A DNA stretch of 64,000 nucleotides, taken from Adenanthera pavonina (Eukaryota; Streptophyta; Magnoliopsida; Fabales; Fabaceae). Made by a program: the position numbers and the translations under genes. The notes beneath the pieces are model-generated. The model worked only from the letters and a program-made list of their open reading frames with translations, was not told the origin of the DNA and did not search any database. This document shows, piece by piece, positions 11,875 through 23,826 of the stretch; within the stretch, counting starts at the first letter, position 1, and every line of letters begins with the position of its first letter. The DNA lies in contig JAIVEN010000001.1 in NCBI GenBank assembly GCA_026686845.1, positions 31,054,001-31,118,000 of the forward strand, in the 5' to 3' direction.

Positions 11875-13765
11875 CTTATATGTACAATACTTGACCAAAC
11901 TTTGTACCAAATATCAAAAGAGACTTAGAGGAACATAATTACAGCAAAGCATAGTCTCACAAATGCACTTATAATTTCATACAAAACAATAAGGAAGCAA
12001 ATAATAATAGCAACTAAAGGCCTAATTGTCAACAATCTTTTTCTTGCCCTGTTGTCTTCCTTGGAGTCTTGCCATCACTCAAGCCAATAATATGGATATC
12101 TAGGGTTATGAGATTGTGAAAATCCCAATAGCAAATTTATTTCATGCAATTATGCCTTTTCTATGTCATAAAAATCTCATACCATCACATAAAAGCATCA
12201 AAATACCATATTGTCAAATAGAAACTTTGGTAGATATTCCCCTTAGAAAATGGAAATACCAAGGTACAAACCCTTTCATTCAACAGCCAAATCCAGTCAC
12301 AAATTATCACAACAACAATATGGCAACAATAGTTTGTCATAAAAATGCAATTTAGTAACATAAAGCAAGAAATGAAACTTAGTTGCTGTTAGGCATTCAT
12401 TTTGTAATACCACTTGCTTCCAATGTTTTCACTAGCTTTGTTGAGCTTCCCCAAGTCCTAAAACAACATCGAATACTAACTAAATCAATTAATTCAAAGG
12501 GTTACTTCATATAATCTCAATTGAACCTAAAATATTGTTTGGTTTATCCTAAACTTTTTTTTTTCCCAACACTTGTCTTAAAGTAAAACTACCATAAGGA
12601 TTCCATTTTTAGCATTATTTTCTTCAAATTCCATGTCCATCAAGACCCTTGTTCTAGCCAAAATCAATATCAAAAAGGGACAAAGTGGATTTTTATGCTA
12701 CTTTCTTTAAACTCACTTAAAACATGTTTCTTTTGCATTTTCTCATGCTTTCTCCTAGTTTTTTTTTTTTTATGAAAAAACATCTTTCCTCTCACACCCT
12801 TGCCTTGGTTAAAATTTAAAGCTCAAGAAGAGAGGAGAAAAACTCATCCCAATCATCTTAAACTGCTACAAACTTAAAGTAGAAATCACAAGAAGTAAGT
12901 GGAAGAAAGCTTACCTTTCAAAGCCTGATCTCTTTCTTCTTTCTCCTTCTCTTCTCCTTCACCTTCTCTCCTCTTCCTTGAGAGCATTTTTAGTTACTTC
13001 TCTCTTCTTTCTTTATGCCTAACGTCGGCCAAGAGAGGGGGAAAATTAAAGAATCATAAGTCATAAGAACTTACCATGTGTAATTCTTGAAAGTTCAAGA
13101 GAAAATGAGAAAATATTAAATTATTCCAATTCCCTCATATGCTGCAATTTGGACACCACATATAGGGGAGAAATATCTACAATACTATATATTTTTCTTA
13201 GTCTAGATATGCTCAGTACTAGTTTACTTTATACCCAGATAGATAAAGTTACTTTTACAGTATTTTGTTACATTATGGATATAGAATTAAATGATATTTG
13301 GATTTACTTTTAATTTAATATCTTATCCTGAAAAGTATTAAGGTGGGGCCCACGTACTTTCTTTTTTACTTTTTCTGCTTTTGTGGAGCCCACAGTACTG
13401 TCTTTTTCTACAAAATGTATTATATCCTACTAGCTATTTCTTTCCAAATTGATTTCTTTAGACTCAATACACTATTCCATTGAGTCCAATATGTCAAAAG
13501 GCCCATTTTAACATAATTTTTCTTAAAATTATGAAATTACCCTTGGAAGGGACCAAATTACAATCAGCTTTTCTCCATGGTCCTTTTTCAAAATATTTTT
13601 AAGCATCAAACTGTAAATAATTTTTCTTACATGGGCCATATTGCAAATTTTTTTTATGCCCCACATATAAAATTGTCATTTTACTTCTTTTCCAGCAATG
13701 TTTGCATATTATGCCATATTCACACATATCTAAACATTCTATATCATTTTTCTCAAAATTTTACA
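11875..13765 (-). mobile_element. Gypsy-type LTR fragment (H5)
   Basis: It is similar in layout to the solo LTRs at 16309 and 58365 (for example the TCTTCCTTGGAGTCTTGCCAT segment also found near 59090, and the GTGGGGCCCAC-like block near 13350). On the minus strand it starts TGTAAAATTTTGAG at 13765. The far end is missing where T2 starts. I see no gene in it; a 79-codon frame at 12116-12355 is not supported. Confidence 0.5.
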
Positions 13766-14921
13766 CTTTAAGATGATTTGGGGAGTGCTTTTTTATTTTT
13801 ATGCTTAGTTTCTTTTCTTTTCTTCAATCTAGTATTGATTCTATGGTTAGGTTAATGTTAGATTTGAGTTTGGATTGGATATTGTTGACATTGATTATGA
13901 TCTTCTATTGAGAATTTAGGTAGATTTTTATATGAGATTGGCATTATTATTAGCATAGAACATTGTTATGGATTGTAAGATTGTTTGGATGGTTTATAAG
14001 CATAACTTGATCATGTTATTAGCTGAATTTCATACTATTCAGTGGCCATAATTATTGTTATTAATTACCTAATCATGTTAGGTTAGATGGCGTTATATGG
14101 TTATGCATGGTCTAGCTTAGTATGTGCATTAATTAAGTATATTTGGTTAATTACTTAATTAATCTTTAGGTGATTAATCACCTTAATTCCTACCAAGTTA
14201 ATTAGTCCAATTTGCATCCTAATTAATAAGTTTAATTAACTTAAATGAGCAGTCATGCATTAATCAAGTGTAAATGGTTCAAATCTAAACTTAGTGTATG
14301 TCATTTGCATCTTAAATGGTTTTGGATGGTTAAGTCAATTAAATTTGTTAATCACTTCCCCAATCATAATCAATCAAAATTTAATGAAGAAATACATGTT
14401 TCAAAGCCCAATTTCATAATCATCACTCCCATTTCAATGTTGGTTGATAGGTTTATTCATCCATTTCTTAGTTTGCATCTTATTATAGCTGCATATTTTT
14501 TTTTTGCCTATTTAATTGCATTTTAATTTCAACCAAAACCCCCTCAATCTTTACTTTCTTGCTTCTATATTTGCACTTAACTACATTAACTTGGTCAATT
14601 CTAATCACCAATTCCTCATATTCAACCTCAGTTGCACCATTATACTATATTAAAACTAAGTTAATTTGGTTACCCTATGACAACGTTGCCATCCACCGAT
14701 AGAATCATGTCGACTACTACTAAATGGAAAGGTAAGATCAAAATTTTCATTGCCATATGTTATATATGGTGTGATTATATAATACATTTGATTGTCAAAA
14801 TGCCTCAGAGATAATAAAACTTGGAGGAACAAATTGTTGGTTCATAGTTAAGATAATAAAACTAGGAGATAGAGTAGTAAAAATTGGGTGTTAAATAGTA
14901 ATGGGATTCACAATTTTGATG
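13766..14921. other. Unassigned AT-rich sequence, no gene seen
   Basis: I see no coding region, LTR end or RNA gene. It is rich in TTAATTA and contains a perfect 16-base palindrome at 14168-14183. It may be the older DNA that received the nested blocks on either side. Confidence 0.5.
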
Positions 14922-15474
14922 CTTTTTGGAGAGCCACGATTTCATGACAACTTAAGAGGCTTCTCAGGAAATCGAGCTGAACCTGAGAAGCTTCCATTCC
15001 TCTTCCAAAACTTTGTCATGACAAGTTGGGTATAATGTTGTGATAAGTTGTAGACTAGTGAGCACAACATTATGAAATCCCATGATTTAATGACAACCTA
15101 AGGACCTTAGTAGGACAAGCATTTACCATAAGCAAAAACAAGTCCTAAACAAAGTAATTGCCAAGAAATCCATCTAATCTTGGTAGAACAAGGTGTTTTT
15201 GATATGAAAATAAGTTTAAAAACATTGAGCTTGCTACCAAAACATCAAATATATGCCCATTTAAGATCAATGATAATGAGATTAAGTGAGTTTAAAGTTT
15301 TACTACTTTATATCTAAGATAAAGACATAAAAACACATAATTCTTCACATGTTTCAAAGCTTCATGTCCTTTCTTCACTTGATCAAACTTCATCCAAGAT
15401 TATAACTCCCTTTGAATCCATCTTTTCAGCTCTAAGAGTTCCGAAAATCATCAAAATCATCATTTTATCTAACA
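14922..15474 (-). mobile_element. K 3' LTR, truncated
   Basis: It matches the outer part of the K 5' LTR (about 28390-28860), sharing CATTGAGCTTGCTACCAAAA and CTTCACATGTTTC. On the minus strand it starts TGTTAGATAAAATGATG at 15474. The inner two thirds are missing to the left of about 14922, so no TSD can be read. Confidence 0.75.
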
Positions 15475-15497
15475 TTCTCCCTCTTTTTTCTAATGAC
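15475..15497 (-). promoter_or_regulatory. K polypurine tract
   Basis: On the minus strand AAAAAAGAGGGAGAA sits directly before the LTR start TGTTAG, and GTCATTAG precedes it. This is the priming site for plus-strand DNA synthesis and resembles the tract of copy B. Confidence 0.75.
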
Positions 15498-15715
15498 AAA
15501 ATACTCAAACAATAGGTTAGTATTAGGGATTGCTTGTGAAAGCTCCCCCTCAAAATATGCATGGGATAAATAATAGAAGATAAGGAATTGATATATAATT
15601 CACAAAGGCTCATAATATTTCAGAGCATAATTAACAAATATATATCAGAGCATACAAGTTAGAGCATGTAAACATATCAAAACAAGAGAGAAATCAATTT
15701 ATTGATAGAACAAAA
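15498..15715 (-). other. K internal 3' untranslated region
   Basis: No gene. This is the stretch between the polypurine tract and the point where solo LTR G inserted. On the minus strand it includes a second purine-rich, tract-like run, GAGGGGGAGC, near 15543-15552, as in copy B. Confidence 0.55.
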
Positions 15716-18700
15716 TGTTGATTCATATGGTTTTGATGATTCTAAACAACAATAAGCTTGGAAATCCAACATCAAAGGAACACAAGTAATATGAAAAACA
15801 AAGTTGAAGTTTCCTGAAGATTGAAGAGTTATTTCACATATTTTGGGAATCCATTTGTAAAGGAAGGTAGCTAAGCTTTGAAATTTACCTCACCCAATAT
15901 TAAATGAGATACATATTTGAATGATTAATGATTAGCTTATTATTTCAAAATAGTTTCCATGAAAAGAGCTACCCTTTGAGGATGAAGTCTCAGTTTCAAA
16001 GATGTTTTTAAGTGTTTACTTTGTTTTCATGAAAAATTTTTAGCTTATGATGATAGAGTTTCAATTTCAAAGTTGTTTCAAACTGTTCTCATCTTGTTTT
16101 CATGAAAAAGGTTACCTTATGCGCATAACTAGTGAAGGTTATGAGGATAAAAACTCAATCTCAAAGCTTTTCTAAGTGCCCTTACTTTGACTTCATGAAA
16201 AGGGATTGAGGTTATCCACATAACATAGTTGTGCACCATGTTCTCAAGATTGTCCAGATAGTTATCCTAATAAGGTGGGCACCTTATTCGTATAAGGGAG
16301 TGAATAGTTATAATATCCTAAAATTTCACGAGATACTAAGTAATGAAAAAGAATATAGTTAATGATAATGCAAAATATACTAGGAATTCACAAAAATAGG
16401 CAGACACCGTTTTGCGTGAAATAGGACAAAGAGATTATTTTTTCTACTTAGATGGAAAAATGAGAAAATTATAATTTTTCCCCTAAAAAAATATAAAAAT
16501 GACATCAACGTCCCAAAAGTATTAAAAATTAAGTGAGAAAGAAATAGAAAAGCCTTAGGAAATTACACATAATGACCCGAAGTTTCAAAAAGTATAATTT
16601 AAGCCTGAGTCAAGGGCAATTTTGTACATATGTAAAATTATTGTCAAAAAGAAACCCTAGATAAAATAAGTCCAATGGTATATGGTACTAAAGGTTAATG
16701 TTCAAGAATAAAGAAATAATCAGTTCCGAATGTCCAAAAGTAATAGTAAACCGACAAAATAAACTGCAGGCCCTACCGATGGTTAAAAAGAAATCGGATC
16801 AAGATATGGGCCATACACAAATACCATTGGGATAGGATAATTATGGAAATATAAAAATAAAATAACAATAGTCCTGTATTCAAAAAAAGCTAAATTAGTA
16901 TAAAGACAGTTTTATCGGTACGGTTAAAAAGTACCCCAATTGAGGTACATCTGGATCAGGAAAATTGGGCAATCTTTGGACATATTTCACTCTCTCCCAT
17001 GCATGAAGTGGTGCAGCCCATGAAGCCCACCAATCATCTCCCACCAATCATCTCAAAAAGGTTGAGGAAACTTCTTAAAGAAGGAGACAAAGAAAAAGTA
17101 AAAAAAGTAACTTTAGTTAATGAATTTGCTTAACCATGATTAAGGGTGTAATTAACCACTTAATCTCTTCTCTTTCCTCACCATTCATGGGTGAACCAAA
17201 GGCCAAACAGAGAAAGAAAAAAATGCAAGAAAAGGGAGGAAGAAGCAAGAGAAAAAGGAAGAGGAATCAAAGGAAAATTGAAGCATGAATCGGTAAGCTT
17301 CTATGTTACTACCCTAAACTTACTATCTATGGCTTTCAAAGCATGATTTATGGTTTAGTTTTCTTTCTTTTCATCTTATGGTTTCAGCCAAATTGGGTTT
17401 TTAGCATAGGAATGAGTTTTGAACCATTAAACTTAGGAAAAAGCATAGACTAGACACTAGAAGCATGAATCCATGGATGGTTTGAAGTGATTTATAGAAA
17501 AAAAATTTTCAATCACTTGAGACAATTTCGGTCAGAACAGGGGGAGTATTTAGATTTGGAATTTCTAGGTTTTGACCTCAAAAATGGATTCCCCATGGTC
17601 CAAAACCTTATGAACAAGTGTGTTGTACAAAGAAAAAGCAAAGGAAAGCTAAGTGAAAATTTTGGATTCTAGTGCTATGGTATTATATAATTCCATAAAA
17701 CCAATGGCTAAATTGGTTCAATGATGATATGATTTGGTTCAAGGAATTGTTAGGAGGCTCAAGAAGTGGCATACCAAGTTTGGAGAGCAAGGGAGCATCA
17801 TAAGGTAGTTAATTTCCCATACTAGCATTATGTTATCATGTTTATTTTCAATGTGTTTTATGCCTTGTCATATGATTGCAATGATATTTTGAGATGATTT
17901 ATGTGTATTGGCTGAGTTGATTGAGGGGCATTGAGACCTCGGAATGTCCATTTTTCAAAATGAAACTCTGTCAAAAATTTTATGAATTCATATGACATAA
18001 ATGTGTTAATGTATTCAAAATGTGTTATCTTGATGTTTTCATGCTTAATGTGATGATGTGATGGAATGTAGGGTGTTAACTACTGAGATTCTTTGAATCT
18101 CAGCCTCCCAAATATTAACCATGAATAGGTAGCAATAATGGTAAGACCACCAAGGAAGAGAAAGGAAAGGAAAAAGAATTTGGCCATTAACTTGATAATG
18201 CTAGCAATGGCCATGAGCTTTGACCTTTTGTGTAATTTTGTAAATGTGATGTTAAGTATGTTTCTTCAAGTTTTTATGATTTCTTAGGTCTTAGCTAAAG
18301 TATGGTATAGTATGAAAATGATGTATGGCCATGTAAATATTTTATGGCTTTTGTTTGGCAAAGTAGCAAGATAAATGGTCTTCTTGACCTATGTAGAGTA
18401 AACATGCCATTATTTGGACTTTTGATGTATAAAGTATGAATGATGTATATGGATTAAAAGTAGATAGGAAGTGCTCTTCAATGGTCCAAAGATCACTCAT
18501 ATTGGATGTGTGCGCAATATTTAGCGGATTTTTATATTTAATCCCAATTAAAATGATTATTTTTACAGTTTTCGTATAAAATGTGAAAATTCATAGAGTT
18601 TGCTGCGTAGATCAGTACTATCATTGCTCTGACTTATATTTTTTCCATGTAGGCAAAGTTATAGGCTATACTTAGAGACTTGAATCACATACAATTTTTA

Positions 18701-19935
18701 TTAATTTAGTTATGATTTTCCAAAATTTAATCGGAATAAATAAATTTGATTAAATGAATAGTACCCAAAGTTGGAAAATTTTTATTAAGGCATTTTTTTG
18801 TGATCCTACTATGATACAAATAGACTTTGGAAGAATTAAATACATGGGAAATGGGCCTATAACAGAGGTGTTACAATAGTGAAAGCCAATTGTACGGTGC
18901 AGCCCATTATTCACAGAACCTAGGGAGGTTATCCACATAACGTGTGTCACAGAGCACTTGGACTCTTTTTTGATAATGGGTTATCTGTATAACCTATGTT
19001 ACAGAACTCATGATCCTTCTTCAGCAAAATGGCTTATCCCCATAACCTTGGGAGTTTATCCTAATAACCTAAGTTTTACAAAAACTCAGTCTAAGAAAAA
19101 CTTAATGTTATCCTAACAACTGAATAGGTTTTCATGAAAATGTTCTTGGGCTAAAACTTAGTCATTCTAGGATGAACGTTATCCTCAAAACCTTGCTAGG
19201 TTATCTGCATAATGAAAGGTCTACGTTGAAAACAAGGGCCAATGGTCACCCTTTGTTTGCATAATCTAAGGAAGTTATCCGCATAACCTCTGTCAGATGC
19301 ATTTAATGTGGTAGGTGAATAGCTATTTTTTTAGAGTAATAGCTAATGTTTGTTTCCAATGGATAGTTTTACTCTAAAACTATAAATAGGACCTCATTTA
19401 ATTTGTTGGATAAGGAGGAAAAACATATAAATGCTAAAACACTGCAGAATTAATTATTGATTCTCTTAAAGCTTACCTACCCTCTGTTTAACTCATTCAT
19501 TGTACTTAAATTTTCATATCCCCTCTTTTGAGAGAGAGTTTTCATATCTTGACCTATACATTTATACGCACTTGTAGATAGCACTTAGTGAGAGGATACA
19601 CTAAGAGATTTGCTATTACTCTCGAGTGGGAGAGTTTGTTCAGATCAAAGTTTGAGCTGGGGTTGTACTGCGATTTTTGCAAGAACCCATTCAAATCTTG
19701 CTAGATATAGTAAAGAAATCTCAAGTGGTGGCTTGGGGACTAGACATAGGTCAAGTGGAGTAGACCGAACCAGGATAAATCATTGTGCCCTCTTCTCATT
19801 TACCTTGCAACTGCTCTTTATTTCTTATACTCTTTTTTTTAGTGATTTTTTATTATTACTACTATATTTCACATTTTGCAGAAAAATCAAAACTTACCAA
19901 TTCACCCTTCCTCTTGGAAGCTAGATAAACTAACA
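15716..19935 (+). mobile_element. Sirevirus-type solo LTR (G), split by another solo LTR
   Basis: It starts TGTTGATTC at 15716 and ends AACTAACA at 19935. Removing the insert at 16309-18875 and its 5-bp duplication leaves about 1648 bp, the same size as LTRs E and D. The flanks CAAAA (15711-15715) and CAAAC (19936-19940) fit a TSD with one change. TATAAATA is at 19381-19388. In place of the AAATTCG modules its U3 has repeated 'GGTTATCC.CATAACC'-like blocks, so it is a distinct subfamily. It lies in the 3' region of element K. Confidence 0.8.
16309..18875 (+). mobile_element. Gypsy-type solo LTR (H1), TSD ATAGT
   Basis: This 2567-bp LTR starts TATAATATCC (terminal TG mutated to TA) and ends GGTGTTACA. 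ATAGT flanks it on both sides (16304-16308 and 18876-18880). Its start and body match the inverted LTR at 58365-60911. LTRs starting TGTAA.A.CC and ending GTTACA are typical of Tekay/Del-like gypsy elements. No gene is attached or seen inside. It sits in solo LTR G. Confidence 0.85.
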
Positions 19936-20493
19936 CAAACTCCTATCCTATCTTAAATCCTATCCTACTCCTCCTTTTTGTCTTCAACAAAAAGATCTTT
20001 ATTCATCATCAGAGGGCAAATCCCTTGTTACTTCATCAATTTCTCCATGAAGAGCTTGAGTTCTAGCAACAAATTCTTGAACGCTTTCATGCAGAGATGA
20101 AGGAGGAGGAATGGAAGGACCATAACTTCTTCTTGCAGTCATTTTGATTCTCTGTCTTGGAGGGACAGAAGTAATTAGCACACTATAATGACAAATTGTT
20201 CTCTAAGGTAGTCTTCTTGAATAAGAGCAAATAAAGTGTCCACAATTTGATTTTCTCATCTTCTGTAGTTGGCTCAGTGAAGGTAGCTTGCTTTTTCTCT
20301 TCAACTTCTTTCTTTTCTTTTCCAAGATCTCCCTTGCAACTACCATCATATCTTCCCATAACAATCTTAACAAAAGGAGTACCTACAAAACAAATTCTAA
20401 GTAATCTTCGATGTTTAAGTTAGTAACATATTTAATATAGATAAATTAGAAAGAAATGAACATAAACTTACTAAGAAAGAGATTAGAATAATC
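19936..20493 (-). pseudogene. K env-position region remnant
   Basis: Downstream of pol, in the place where copy B has its long extra ORF, K has only broken open pieces. One 60-codon piece (19999-20181) begins without ATG, contains VPPRQRIKMTARRS and a helical, acidic end (ALHGEIDEVTRDLPSDDE). Another lysine/glutamate-rich piece (EKKEVEEKKQATF) lies at about 20230-20390. I cannot align them confidently with the copy B protein. On the minus strand a purine-rich run follows near 19960-19985. Confidence 0.5.
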
Positions 20494-23400
20494 TCACAAC
20501 TCATTTGAGTTTACCATTCCCAATTCTCTTCTAATGTAGTAGAATCTGTCTTTTGACAAAGGTTTGGCAAAGGCATTTGCAAGATGATGTTTTGTAAGCA
20601 CTTATTCAGTAGAAACATCCTTTCTTTGCATATGATCTCTAATGAAATGATGTCTAATCTTAATGTGCTTTGTCCTTGAATGAATTACTAGATTGTTTGT
20701 AATGTTGATTGAACTTAAGTTATCACACTTAATAGAAACTTCATTAACCATCACTCCAAGATCTTTAAGTTGCTGCTTCATCCATAAGATTTTAACATGA
20801 TAGCTTTAAGTAGTAATGTATTCAGCTTCTGTAGTGGATAGAGCTATACTATTATGCTTTTTGCTAAACCAAGACATAAGGGATTCACCAAAGAATCAGT
20901 ATATTCCACTTGTACACTTTCCATCAATATTTGAACCTACAAAATTAGCATTGGTGTATCCAACAAGCTCTTCAACATTGCCTTTAGGATACCATAGCCC
21001 CATCTGAGATGTTCCACTAAGATATATGAATATCCTTTTTACAACAACTGCATGGGAATCCTTAGGATATGATTGAAATCTGGCACACATGCAAACACTA
21101 AACATAATGTCAGACCTACTTGCAGTTAGGTACAAAAGAGATCCTATCATTCCTCGGTACTTGATAACATTAAAAGGCTTTCCATTTTCATCCATATCTA
21201 GCTTTGTTAAAGTACTTATAGGAGTGCCAATTGACTTAGCATTGTCCAATCCAAACTTCTTCAAAAGCTCCTTTAGATACTTGGATTGACACAAGAAAAT
21301 GCCATAATATCTTTGCTTAATTTGCATTCCAAGGAATAAGTTGAGTTCACCTATCATAGACATCTCAAACTCACCTTACATTAGCTTTGTAAACTCCTTG
21401 CGCAAATTCTTATTAGTAGCTCCAAAAAATAATATTATCTACATAAATTTACACTATAAGTAAATCTTTACTTTTAGTTTTTGTGAAGAGTGTTGTGTCT
21501 ACTTTTCCTCTAGAGAACACCTATTCAATTAAGAAGTTGCTTAATCTATCATACCATGCTCTCACTGTCTATTTCAGTCCATAGAGAGCTTTCTTAAGCT
21601 TACAAAAATGGTTTGGTTTTGTTGATTCCTCAAAGCCTAGAGGTTGGTCAACATAAATCTCTTCCATGATGTAACCAATAAGAAATGCACTTTTTACATC
21701 CATTTGATATAGTTTGATATCTTTTATGTAAGCAAAGACTATGAGTTTTCTTATAGCTTCCAATCTTACAACTAGAGCAAGAGTTTCCGCACAGTCAATG
21801 CCTTCTTCTTGATTGTATTCTTTAGCCACCAACCTTGCTTTGTTTCATACAATTATTCTAAATTCATCAAGGCTATTTCTGAATACTCATTTGGTGCCAA
21901 TGATTGGTCTATCAGTTGCTCTTGGTACCAATTCCCAAACTTGGTTCCTCTTGAATTGATTGAGCTCATCTTGCATGGGTAGTATTCAGTATTCATCTTT
22001 TATTGCATCCTCTATATCATTAGGTTCAATTTGAGATATGAATGCACAGTGATTTATTTGATCTCTTAGCTTATTTCTAGTTCTTACTTGATCTTGAACA
22101 TCCCTAAATCACTCGGTCAATATGATGACCCCTTTGATATCTTCAAGCTGTAGGTAGTTCTTGATCGACATCATTATTATCTTGTTCCATGGTATCTTTG
22201 TCTATTTGTATAGATTTTGAAGTATTTGAAGTTCAATTTTATCTAGTTTCAGATTCTTTAAGTTGTTAACCAGTTTATCTTTAGAGGGTTCAACTAGAGT
22301 CTTAGTTTCTACTAACACTACATGCACAGACTCTTCTATTACTTGAGTTTTCTTATTATATACTCTATATGATTTACTTTTATTAGAATAATCAAGAAAT
22401 ATACCTTCATCAGACTTGGAATCAAACTTTCCCAAGTTTTCCTTACCATTGTTGTGAATGAAGAACTTGTATGCAAAGATGTGAAGGTGAGATAGATTTG
22501 ACTTCTTTCCTTTGTACAACTCATATGGTGTTCTATTGAGTAAAAGAAGAACATAGGCCCTATCATGCTATACTTACTGCATCTGCCTAGAAGCATTTTG
22601 GGAGCTTCTTCTTATTCAGCATAACTCTTGCCATCTCCTTCAAAGTTCTATTCTTCCTCTCAACTATGCCATTTTGCTGAGGAGTTCTAAATACAGAGAA
22701 GTTATGATCTGTCCCATTTTTTTATAGTACTCCAAAAACTTTGCATTCTCAAATTCTTCTCTATGATCTAATATAATAGCTACAATAAAAGCATCTTTCT
22801 TATTTGCACTTTCTTTGCTAAGACAACAAATGTAGTAAACACCTCATCTTTAGATAGAAGAAATATAGTCCGTGTAAACCATGAATAATCATCTACTATC
22901 ACAAGCACATACAGATTTCCACCAAAGCTCTTAACACAATAATGACCAATTAAGTTCATGTGAAGTAGTTGCAATGGTCTAGAAGCAGAGATAACATTCT
23001 TTAGTTTAAATGATAACTTAATTTGCTTCCCTTGAAGACAAGTGTCACATACATTGTCTTTCTCAAAACAAATATTAGGTAAACTAGTAACTAGATCATT
23101 TTTAACTAGCTTGTTGAGTTCTTTCATATTAACATGAGCTAATCTTTTATGCCACAGCCAACATTTATCATTTTAACTAATTAAGCAGATAAAATCAAGA
23201 GATGGAAGTTCATCAAGATTAATAATATAGCAGTTACTATCCCTTTGTGCTTTGAGAATGACTTTCTTGTCACTTTTTCTAATGACAAAACAAACTTTAG
23301 AATTGAATAGCACCCAATTTCCTTTATCACATGTTTGACTCACACTCAGCAAGTTGTGATTTAAACTAATCATGAACTGGACCACTTCAACTAAAGTTTC

Positions 23401-23605
23401 TGGATTCTTTCCTACAATGCTAATACCAACAATCTTGCCTTTCTGGTCACCACCAAAGTTTATTGATCCTCCATTTTTATCTCTAAGAACGATGAATAAC
23501 TCCTTGTCACCAGTCATATGCCTTGAGTAAGCACTATACATATAACATTTGTTACTTTTCTTTGCTTTAGGGCAAGCCTGCAAAAGATAAATCAATTCTT
23601 ATTCT
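20494..23605 (-). pseudogene. K pol: protease, integrase, RT, RNase H
   Basis: Copia order is clear. The protease signature reads YSAYSRHMTGDKELF, with the catalytic Asp position replaced by Tyr. The integrase has CDTCLQGKQ from its zinc finger, and the first catalytic position reads MNLIG (Asp to Asn). RT pieces include QMDVKSAFLIGYIMEE, and the catalytic box reads YVDN instead of YVDD. RNase H pieces include SIGTPISTLTKLDMDENG and GMIGSLLYLTASRSDIMFSVC. It ends MVNSNEL with the stop at 20494-20496. Several frameshifts separate the pieces. It is an ancient, dead polyprotein. Confidence 0.88.
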
Positions 23606-23826
23606 TAGGTACCAATTTCTTCTCGCACAACTTGCCAAATTTTTTGACAAGCGTTGCCATGGTTTCCTCATTTACTTTGTCATACTTTTCTGAATCAGCT
23701 GAGCCTTTTTAATCAGCTTTTAGTGCAAGACTATGTTTTTTCTTGTCTTGTGATATCTCTTTTAAGGCTTTGATTTTCACTTCGTGTTCAGCAAGAGTGC
23801 CAAACAGGGCAAAAACTGAGCTCATG
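23606..23826 (-). pseudogene. K gag, 3' part, with internal deletion
   Basis: The minus strand continues gag from the solo LTR insertion: SSVFALFGTLAEHEVKIKAL, then KKFGKLCEKK, then directly VPKNKN and a TGA. In copies A and B about 340 residues lie between these points, including both zinc knuckles, so K has lost them by an internal deletion. The stop is followed after 14 nt by CAG|G and pol in the -1 phase, as in A and B. Confidence 0.75.

Noticed and set aside
14690..14760. Possible exon (open stretch followed by GGTAAG)
   Set aside because: It is too short, with no matching acceptor or protein resemblance; the donor-like word alone is weak.
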